Source: an uncultured Lachnospiraceae bacterium
GTDB taxonomy: Bacteria > Bacillota > Clostridia > Lachnospirales > Lachnospiraceae
NCBI GenBank assembly: GCA_910589385.1
Contig: CAJUTU010000050.1
Coordinates: 1 to 23,323, forward strand
DNA length: 23,323 bases
Direction of reading: 5' to 3'
Shown here piece by piece: positions 1 to 5,590 of the stretch. Below the pieces are notes generated by a model. It did not search any database. It was not told the origin of the DNA and was given only the letters and a program-made list of their open reading frames with translations. A program made the translations under genes and the position numbers. Position 1 is the first letter of the stretch. Every line of letters starts with the position of its first letter.

Positions 1-54
1 ATGCCTTTTGCAGGGTGCGTACAGCCAGGTCACTGGTGATGTGTTTGTCTGTTA
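1..54 (-). pseudogene. Inverted fragment of an IS3-family transposase (orfB)
   Basis: Read on the minus strand, these bases match the transposase segment at 900-953 with 6 differences in 54, of which 5 are silent (it encodes TDKHITSDLAVRTLQKA, against TDRHITSDLAVRTLQKA in the intact copy). It is therefore a piece of a related but distinct IS3 element in opposite orientation, cut off at the window edge on one side and at the left end of the intact element on the other. The mostly silent divergence suggests the relic was under coding selection until fairly recently. Confidence 0.75.
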
Positions 55-73
55 CTGAAGTGCTATACTAAAG

Positions 74-103
74 TTGTAACGGGAGTGGCTAATGAGATAT
101 AAT
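74..103 (+). promoter_or_regulatory. Promoter of the IS3 element
   Basis: A -35-like TTGTAA (74-79) and a perfect TATAAT (98-103) are separated by 18 bp and lie just upstream of orfA, partly inside the left inverted repeat. This placement is normal for IS3 elements, where the end and promoter overlap so that transposase bound at the end can repress transcription. Confidence 0.55.
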
Positions 104-131
104 CAAAATCACAAGAAACGAGGTACTCATT

Positions 132-416
132 ATGTCACAAAACTACACTCCCGAATTTAAAAAGAAAATTGTTCGTCTCCATGAAGAGGAAGGACGAACC
201 TACAAAAGCATCACCGCTGAGTATGGCGTATCCAAGGCCAGCATCTCCAAGTGGTGCAGCGAATATAACAAAGAATGCCAGACAGATCCTCAAGCCAAAG
301 AAGATTATGATTCTATGAAGGAGAACCTCCGGTTAAAACGAGAGAATGAAGAATTACGCAAGGAGATTGCATTCTTAAAAAAAGCGGCGGCATTCTTTGC
401 AAAAGAAATCGGTTAG
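132..416 (+). CDS. IS3-family transposase OrfA (DNA-binding subunit)
   Basis: A 94-residue protein typical of IS3/IS150 OrfA. Residues 5-50 form a helix-turn-helix (YTPEFKKKIVRLHEEEG, then YGVSKASISKWCSEY) that would recognise the terminal repeats. Residues 60-88 form a leucine-zipper-like coiled coil (LRLKRENEELRKEIAFLKKAA), the usual dimerisation segment. The start is preceded by a GAGG ribosome site about 8 bases upstream. The frame ends at 414-416, after an A7 run where ribosomes can slip back into the orfB frame; the fused OrfAB product would be the active transposase and OrfA alone an inhibitor (known for the family). Confidence 0.9.
   Translation: MSQNYTPEFKKKIVRLHEEEGRTYKSITAEYGVSKASISKWCSEYNKECQTDPQAKEDYDSMKENLRLKRENEELRKEIAFLKKAAAFFAKEIG
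377..383 (+). promoter_or_regulatory. -1 programmed frameshift slippery run (A7)
   Basis: In the orfA frame the codons are TTA AAA AAA GCG, giving an A AAA AAA heptamer ending just before GCG. Slipping back one base puts the ribosome in the orfB frame, which is open from here to 1276 and has no good start codon of its own near its beginning. This is the classical IS3-family arrangement. Confidence 0.75.
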
Positions 417-1276
417 AGGCTTACCGGTTTATTGACCAACACCATAAAGAATTCGGCATCCGCTGGCTACTCCGGCGGCTGGGGATCTGCCCGAATGCCT
501 ACTATAACTACCGGAAACACCGGAAGGCGGATTATTACGCCCAAAAAGCAGAAGCTCAGGGGGAGATAGATGAAATCTACCACAGGCATAACGGTGTTGA
601 CGGCTACCGTACCATGACGGCCTATTTGGAGCGTGAAGGATACAGCTACAGCGCCACTACCATCCATAAATATATGAACACGGAGATGGGTCTACATTCC
701 ATCGTCCGTCCTAAAAAACCAGGGACAAAGCCAGGGAAGCCACATAAAATATTCGAGAACAAACTGAATCAGGACTTCCTTGCAGGCAAGCCGAATCAAA
801 AATGGTGCACAGATTTCACATACCTATTCCTGAAGAATGGGGATGTCCGGTATAATTACGCCATCATAGACCTCCATGACCGGAGCGTGGTGGCCAGCAT
901 AACGGACAGACACATTACCAGCGACCTGGCTGTACGCACTCTGCAGAAGGCATTGGATTCCCAACTTCCGGCAAAGGGCTGCCTGATCCTGCACAGCGAC
1001 CAGGGGAGCCAGTATACATCGAAGGCTTTCACTGAGTTCTGTGAATCTGTGCACGTGATCCAGAGCATGAGCAAAGCCGGGTATCCATACGACAATGCGC
1101 CAATGGAGAGGTACTTCAATACCCTAAAGAACGAATGTACCAACATCTATGAATTCCGAACGGAAGAGGAACTGTACCAGACCGTGGAGGAATTTGCTTA
1201 TGTTACTTACAACCATGTACGCCCACACAGCTATAACGACTACCGCACACCATACCAGACACGAATGGCAGCATAA
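383..1276 (+). CDS. IS3-family transposase OrfB (DDE integrase domain, made as an OrfAB fusion)
   Basis: The frame is open from the slippery run; the first ATG (614) lies well inside the conserved N-terminal region, since upstream codons read FGIRWLLRRLGICPNAYYNY and then RHNGVDGYRTM, standard OrfB sequence. The catalytic acidic triad is present: D in WCTDFTY, D in HSDQGSQY and E in DNAPMERYFNTLKNE, followed by the usual EFAYVTYNHVRPHSY region. It cuts and joins IS ends (family knowledge). Expression is expected through the -1 shift from orfA rather than from an independent start, so the 5' boundary here is the frameshift point. It appears intact. Confidence 0.88.
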   Translation, partial: SGGILCKRNRLEAYRFIDQHHKEFGIRWLLRRLGICPNAYYNYRKHRKADYYAQKAEAQGEIDEIYHRHNGVDGYRTMTAYLEREGYSYSATTIHKYMNTEMGLHSIVRPKKPGTKPGKPHKIFENKLNQDFLAGKPNQKWCTDFTYLFLKNGDVRYNYAIIDLHDRSVVASITDRHITSDLAVRTLQKALDSQLPAKGCLILHSDQGSQYTSKAFTEFCESVHVIQSMSKAGYPYDNAPMERYFNTLKNECTNIYEFRTEEELYQTVEEFAYVTYNHVRPHSYNDYRTPYQTRMAA

Positions 1277-1300
1277 GGAGAGGCGAGAGCATGCCTCCTG

Positions 1301-1424
1301 ATTGGATTGCTTGACTACCCCAAATCGGAGAGGGCAGGTTTTGTCAATGGCATGGCCGCGTAGCGGAGCGAAGCACCATTGACAAAAGCCGACAGATCCG
1401 ATAGACTCCAATCAACAATCCAAT
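1301..1424. repeat. Nested hairpin at the 3' end of the IS3 element
   Basis: A perfect 12-bp inverted repeat (1339-1350 with 1376-1387) encloses a 25-bp GC-rich loop. Two further pairings nest outside it: 1324-1329 with 1397-1402 and 1301-1309 with 1416-1424. It lies between the orfB stop and the right inverted repeat, a region with no ORF. No T-tract follows, so it is not a standard intrinsic terminator. It could block read-through transcription, fold single-stranded DNA or act as an RNA; the role is not known from sequence. Confidence 0.6.
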
Positions 1425-1563
1425 ATATTTTTAGCCACAAATGTTACAAAAAAGCTTGACCACTACAAGTTGGCGCCTGCGCCAATTCGTACTGGGTATA
1501 TTGCCTGACGCTGAAATTGGTAGGACTGGTAGCAAAAGCTGTCTTTCTCCAAAGCTACGCTTG

Positions 1564-1605
1564 CAAAAAAAAGGAAGGCTTAAAAGCCCTTTACTTTTAA
1601 GCCTT
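1564..1605 (-). terminator. Rho-independent terminator of the PepSY/two-component operon
   Basis: A perfect 12-bp stem (1575-1586 with 1594-1605) with a 7-base loop. On the minus strand it is followed by a run of eight T residues (plus-strand A run 1565-1572). It sits 15 bases beyond the stop codon of the PepSY gene. Confidence 0.88.
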
Positions 1606-1620
1606 CTGTACACTTCCTGT

Positions 1621-2514
1621 TCAATCATAGTCCACATCGTACTCGATAATATTCCCAGAAATTGCATCAATAGTATAGTCGTACTCTGTTCTGCCGGAAT
1701 AGAATTCAATTTCATATTCCACTCCACCATCATCATTCTCCAGCTTTGCTTTTGCAAACTGCACATCTGATTCGTTCAGCTGGGCATGGTTTAATGCAAT
1801 CTCTTTCGCATGGTCGACTCCAATATAATCATTGTTGGAGCTGTTTATGGCACCGTCTGTTGGGTTCGTCTGGATCTGAAATTGCTCAATATTCTTTTCA
1901 AGCACCGTTCCGTTGGAAGCATCGATTTCATAATCGTATTTTGTATCAGAAGTATAAAATTCAATGTCATATACCTGTGTTCCATGGCTATGATCAAGCT
2001 CTGTCTTTTTAAATGTGACATCTGATTCAGAAAGGCCTGCATCCCTGAGAGCTGCAGCTTTCGCCTCATCAAGAGAATCTTTCTGTGACTGTGCTGTGCT
2101 GTTTCCGTTTGCGGCAGGCTGATTCTCTACATCTTTCTGTGGCTGCACAGAACTGTTTTCATCTGCAGAAAACTGATTTCCTGTATCCTGCATATCATTA
2201 TTCCCGTTTCCTTTACCATCAATGTCTCTTGCGATAATCTCTCCATTCTTAGCCTGAATTAAATATTCATACGCTGTACCGTTGTTGTAGAAATCAACTT
2301 CATATTGAAAACGTCCGTCATCAAATTCGAACCGTACACGCAGAGCTGATGCTTCTGCTTCGCTCAAACCGGCATCTTTGAGAGCGACAATCTTTGCCTC
2401 TGCCTTGGTAATCAGAGTACTTTTGAATGCTATTACACTGGCGGCTATAATAACAACCACCATACAAATCACTAAAATAATTGCCTTCTTTGGTGTGTTG
2501 AATAATTTTTTCAT
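1621..2514 (-). CDS. Membrane-anchored protein with three PepSY-like repeats
   Basis: About 297 residues. A single N-terminal hydrophobic segment (roughly residues 10-32) after a lysine-rich start suggests an uncleaved anchor or signal peptide with the rest outside the cell. Three repeats of about 65 residues follow, each with an AKxxALxDAGLSE-type helix, a (V)xFxxxxxDxxxxxYEVxFY strand and a YDYxIDAxxGxI ending, the hallmark of PepSY domains. Acidic, asparagine-rich linkers (for example GKGNGNNDMQDTGNQ) separate them. A GTG at 2529 extends the frame by five codons, but that GTGGGG is better read as the ribosome site for the ATG at 2514. It is last in an operon behind a regulator and a kinase, so it may bind the kinase's stimulus, inhibit a protease or tune signalling; PepSY repeats next to two-component systems are common, but the ligand here is unknown. 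Confidence 0.82.
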   Translation of the reverse strand: MKKLFNTPKKAIILVICMVVVIIAASVIAFKSTLITKAEAKIVALKDAGLSEAEASALRVRFEFDDGRFQYEVDFYNNGTAYEYLIQAKNGEIIARDIDGKGNGNNDMQDTGNQFSADENSSVQPQKDVENQPAANGNSTAQSQKDSLDEAKAAALRDAGLSESDVTFKKTELDHSHGTQVYDIEFYTSDTKYDYEIDASNGTVLEKNIEQFQIQTNPTDGAINSSNNDYIGVDHAKEIALNHAQLNESDVQFAKAKLENDDGGVEYEIEFYSGRTEYDYTIDAISGNIIEYDVDYD

Positions 2515-2588
2515 ATCATCTGTCCCCACTTTTCTATTTTTAGAACAGTATAATAGAAAAAGATTAGAAAAACGTTAGAATCAGAAAA

Positions 2589-3986
2589 TTATACAGGAAA
2601 CTTTACAGTAAATTTGCTTCCTTCCCCTACGGCAGAAACAACTTCTACAGTTCCTCCATGATATTTTACTATATCCTTCACCATGGCAAGTCCAAGGCCA
2701 GCGCCCTCACTGAACCGGGCAGCTTCTACCCGATAGAAACGCCTAAAAATCTTTTCTTTCTGTTCAACGGAAATCCCTATTCCGTTGTCCTCGACAGACA
2801 ACAGAATGCCATTGTTACATTTTAACCGAATGAAAATCCTGCCATCCTGCTTTCCATACCGGTAACCGTTGCTTATCAAGTTTGTAACCATTCTTATGAG
2901 CAGCATGGCATTTCCCATCAAAAATATACCCGGTTCAATCTCCTGCTCAAGCACAATATTTTTGCTTTTCAAGAGTGCCATATCCATACAAATATCCTGA
3001 ACAAGCGTACTGAAATCAACCATTTCTCTGGGATAACTGTCCTTATTCTGTTCAAGGCGTGCAACACAAAGCATATCTTCAATCAGCTTCGACATTTTTC
3101 TTCCCTGTCGCTGAATCACCTTCAAAGCCGTCTCATATTCCTCCGGTGTTCTCGTATTCTCCAGTATGTATTCACACTGTGCCATAATTACAGACATAGG
3201 CGTTCTGAGTTCATGGGAAGCATCGGAAGTAAACTGTTGTTCTAATTTAAACGCCTGATCCAAACGATTTATCATGTTGTCCAGCACATCTGCAAGCTGG
3301 TGAAGCTCATCCGTTCCACTGCCCAGGTGAATACGTTTATCTAAATCCTGTCCCTGACTAATCCGGGCCGCCGTCTGAGTAATTTGGTGTATTGGCTTTA
3401 ATGCCCTTTTGGCAATCCAGTAGCCGCCTATGACGGCCAAAAGCAAAAGAGCAGGAAGTGCAATAATGGAAAGCCGGACAAGCCACTGAAGCTGCTGTGT
3501 ACCCTGATCCCGGGAAACCATTCCTCTCAACCATAGCCCGTCAACACCATAACCGGAAAGCAAACGGTCGTATACATAATAGACAGTCCCGTTCCATGTT
3601 ACTTTCTTGACAATGCCGTCTGAAAAAGGGATTTCCATACCTGCCCGGACAGACGGATTTTCCCCATACAATAGCTTTCCTGTTTCCTGATAAAGGGAAG
3701 AATAAATTCCATTCGCCTGATCCAGAAAATCATCATCTATTTCCAGATATCCGTCCGAATATTCAATATACTGGTCGCCGTGAAGCTCTTTCCTATAATT
3801 TTTTTCCTCGTAAAATTCAATTTCGTCCACATTTAATTCTACGATTTCAATTAAATTATCCTGTATGCTTTTCTGGGTGACTGAGTTGCTCACCCAGAAA
3901 ATAATGCCAAATGTCACGGCAACAATAAATGCCATAATACCTGAGAACCATGCGGTTATTTTTACCCTGATTGATAGATTTTTCAT
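2589..3986 (-). CDS. HAMP-domain sensor histidine kinase (OmpR/EnvZ class)
   Basis: A 465-residue kinase. TM1 is at about 10-33, followed by an extracellular loop of about 140 residues, TM2 at about 172-194 and a HAMP segment ending near LDNMINRLDQAF. The H-box is FTSDASHELRTPMSVIM with the phosphoacceptor histidine. N-box NLISNGYRYG, G1 VEDNGIGIS, F-box KIFRRFYRVE and G2 GAGLGLAMVK are all intact. Its ATG overlaps the upstream regulator's stop (ATGA), so the two are translationally coupled. The extracellular loop is acidic, with many D, E and Y residues, and has no domain I can name. It should phosphorylate the neighbouring regulator; the signal is unknown, but the downstream PepSY protein suggests an envelope cue. 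Confidence 0.92.
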   Translation of the reverse strand: MKNLSIRVKITAWFSGIMAFIVAVTFGIIFWVSNSVTQKSIQDNLIEIVELNVDEIEFYEEKNYRKELHGDQYIEYSDGYLEIDDDFLDQANGIYSSLYQETGKLLYGENPSVRAGMEIPFSDGIVKKVTWNGTVYYVYDRLLSGYGVDGLWLRGMVSRDQGTQQLQWLVRLSIIALPALLLLAVIGGYWIAKRALKPIHQITQTAARISQGQDLDKRIHLGSGTDELHQLADVLDNMINRLDQAFKLEQQFTSDASHELRTPMSVIMAQCEYILENTRTPEEYETALKVIQRQGRKMSKLIEDMLCVARLEQNKDSYPREMVDFSTLVQDICMDMALLKSKNIVLEQEIEPGIFLMGNAMLLIRMVTNLISNGYRYGKQDGRIFIRLKCNNGILLSVEDNGIGISVEQKEKIFRRFYRVEAARFSEGAGLGLAMVKDIVKYHGGTVEVVSAVGEGSKFTVKFPV

Positions 3987-4657
3987 ACTTTTTTCTCTAT
4001 CATATATCCGTATCCCCTTACCGTATGAATGAGTTTGTCCTGACAGTTCCCATCAATCTTTTTCCGGAGATAGCTGATATAAACGTCCACAACATTTGTT
4101 CCACCCTCATATTCAAAATTCCAGATATGATTTTCAATTTTTTCCCGTGACAGTACAATCCCTTTGTTCAGCATAAGATATTCCAGGAGGTTATACTCTT
4201 TTGCGGAAAGCATGATTTCGTTTTCTCCTCTTTTTACAGTATGAGAGCCTATATCCAATGTCAAATCCCCAACTTGAAGTATGTTGGCAGTTACGTTGAA
4301 TTTTTTCCTTGTCATTGCTCGGATGCGTGCGGTAAGTTCTTCTAAAGAGAACGGTTTGATTAAATAGTCGTCAGCTCCGCTGTCAAGTCCTTTCACTCTG
4401 TCCCCAACAGAATCCTTTGCTGTCAGAAACAGTACAGGTGCAGATTTTCCCGTATTTCTTATATGGCGCAGAACTCCGAATCCATCTATCTTTGGCATCA
4501 TGATATCCAGAATCACTGCATCATAGTCCGCCATTTCCAGAAAATCTATGGCTTCGCTGCCGTTGTAACAGCTGTCAACAGAATAGCCATCCGAAGTAAG
4601 TTTCCGAGTGATGATCTGGTTTAAGTCAGCTTCATCCTCAGCTAATAAAATACGCAT
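3983..4657 (-). CDS. OmpR-family response regulator
   Basis: 224 residues. Receiver domain 1-120 with the acidic pocket at E8/D9, phosphoacceptor D51 (AVILDIMMPK) and the conserved lysine in LIKPFSLEEL. The C-terminal winged helix runs from about 128 to 224 (LSAKEYNLLEYLMLNKG, VDVYISYLRKKI, HTVRGYGYM). The longer ATG at 4690 lies inside the -10 box of the promoter, so it cannot be the start from that promoter. The ATG at 4657 has an AAGGAG site 9 bases upstream and begins MRILLAEDEAD, as expected. It is the first gene of a three-gene operon with the kinase and the PepSY protein, probably autoregulated. Confidence 0.93.
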   Translation of the reverse strand: MRILLAEDEADLNQIITRKLTSDGYSVDSCYNGSEAIDFLEMADYDAVILDIMMPKIDGFGVLRHIRNTGKSAPVLFLTAKDSVGDRVKGLDSGADDYLIKPFSLEELTARIRAMTRKKFNVTANILQVGDLTLDIGSHTVKRGENEIMLSAKEYNLLEYLMLNKGIVLSREKIENHIWNFEYEGGTNVVDVYISYLRKKIDGNCQDKLIHTVRGYGYMIEKKV

Positions 4658-4680
4658 ATTCCTCAGCTCCTTTTTTACAT

Positions 4681-4709
4681 AATATAGCATATGCTATTCT
4701 GTTTTTCAA
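4681..4709 (-). promoter_or_regulatory. Promoter of the regulator-kinase-PepSY operon
   Basis: On the minus strand: -35 TTGAAA (4704-4709), 17-bp spacer, -10 TATATT (4681-4686). A perfect 14-bp palindrome (4684-4697, atagcatatgctat) covers the spacer and half of the -10, a position where a bound protein would repress. The promoter lies between the operon and the IS66 remnant. Confidence 0.7.
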
Positions 4710-4807
4710 ACTTAGTATTGGCTTCTGGAAACTCGGTCTGTCGAATTTCGTATCTGACTATTCGGAGACCTTGCGTGAAACCGATACTTTTGCCCTTTCA
4801 TGTAGCA

Positions 4808-5182
4808 CTATCTTCCGCAATAGAAATTAGTTTCCTTCGCTGCATGGTTAGAAATCCCAATAGGTGTCCCCTGGAAATCGAGCCAGAGCGCAGCCGCATT
4901 GGAGGTCCAGGGATTCGAGAACGAGGTCTCTTCCTGGCCGGCAAATAAACTTTTGGAGATATCCAGGCAGACAACTTCCTGCTTTTCATAGGGGATGGTC
5001 TGTGGGATTCTTTGCGGGATCGTATATCCCTTCTGGCGGAGACGTCGTGCATGGTAGTCGATAGCCTTTGCCGTTATCCCATGCTGTTCACACCAGATTT
5101 TGACCTTCAAGCTGCTGGTTTTACAGTCCTTGATCAGATCGAACCATTCTTGATCTGTACGTTTGATACGTTTCTGAGCCAT
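4808..5182 (-). pseudogene. IS66-family accessory protein TnpA, 3'-truncated
   Basis: The 124-residue frame starts MAQKRIKRTDQEWFDLIKDC and contains the IS66 TnpA helix-turn-helix (WCEQHGITAKAIDYHARRLR) and the late DFQGTPIGISNHAAKET strand region. After AKET the sequence departs from the family pattern and ends in NFYCGR, so the last 15-20 residues and everything downstream (tnpB, tnpC, right end) are lost. A good ribosome site (AGAGGTGAG) precedes the ATG. This is a solo remnant that now lies upstream of the minus-strand two-component operon. Its truncated end is within 110 bp of that operon's promoter, so deletion or insertion may have reset the operon's upstream region. Confidence 0.75.
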
Positions 5183-5277
5183 GAAAGCTCACCTCTTCCT
5201 ACTTTATTTGGAGAAAACGTGCATAGAGCAATCGAATGATTTGACAGCCAACGTGCCCTGAATGCAAAAACCGGGAA

Positions 5278-5457
5278 ATGGGGGGAGATGCTTCTCCAGT
5301 TGAAGAGATTATCGCACAGATTTCAAGACTTGTAAAAACGATAGATTATTCATCGCTTACCGTAAAAGAACCGACACCGCGTCAGATGCAAAAAGGAGTG
5401 AAAAGGACTGTGAACAGGAAAAGAAGAAACGGCAGAAGTGATTTTGTGCTGGCTTGA
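5278..5457 (+). other. Unrecognised 59-codon open frame, probably a gene scrap
   Basis: ATG to TGA, 59 codons, rich in K/R at the C-terminus (RTVNRKRRNGRSDF). There is no convincing ribosome site. The frame extends upstream of the ATG to a stop at 5242-5244 and includes CPECKNRE, which hints at a lost metal-binding or zinc-ribbon segment. I do not recognise the family. It sits between IS66 debris and the ABC module, so a decayed gene end is the simplest reading. Confidence 0.25.
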
Positions 5458-5511
5458 AAGGTTTGCTGCTGGGATAGAACTCTTTATACTTTTTTTCATG
5501 TTCCCCCAAAA

Positions 5512-5545
5512 GTTAAAGACTTGTTAAGAATTTCTATGCTATGAT
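5512..5545 (+). promoter_or_regulatory. Candidate activator-dependent promoter of the FtsX/ATPase/two-component module
   Basis: A TATGAT -10 (5540-5545) has no recognisable -35; instead two direct repeats, GTTAAAGAC (5512) and GTTAAGAAT (5523), 11 bp apart, cover the -35 position. An 11-bp period is typical of OmpR/PhoB-type dimers binding as class II activators, which fits the OmpR-type regulator encoded in the same module. The permease ATG at 5591 has a GGGGAGG ribosome site. The site assignment is inference. Confidence 0.45.
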
Positions 5546-5590
5546 TAGAAACCAGAGAAAATAAAAGGCAAGAAAAGGGGAGGACACACA

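Larger units (their letters stand above)
56..1467 (+). mobile_element. IS3-family (IS150-like) insertion sequence
   Basis: About 1.41 kb, the usual IS3 size. The left end begins TGAAGTG and the right end, read in reverse, begins TGTAGTG. Over about 35 bp the two ends share agtg, tgtaac and gtggctaa blocks at matching offsets, so they form imperfect terminal inverted repeats with TG...CA tips. Inside are orfA, a -1 slippery run and orfB with an intact DDE set. The bases flanking the two ends do not form an obvious 3-5 bp target duplication, and the left flank is an inverted transposase scrap, so the present ends are not those of a simple single insertion. The copy itself looks intact. Confidence 0.85.
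5183..5590. other. Gap: IS66 left-end region, unrecognised ORF scrap and permease leader
   Basis: This 408-bp stretch starts with the region upstream of the IS66 tnpA. It continues through a short open frame (5278-5457, described separately) and ends in the promoter region of the FtsX-type permease (5512-5545, described separately). I cannot identify the outer end of the IS66 element within it. No RNA gene or strong terminator is visible. Confidence 0.5.

Noticed and set aside
1470..1485. Small palindrome TTGGCGCCTGCGCCAA beside the IS3 right end
   Set aside because: Only 7-bp arms and no functional context; it could be chance or an old element end.
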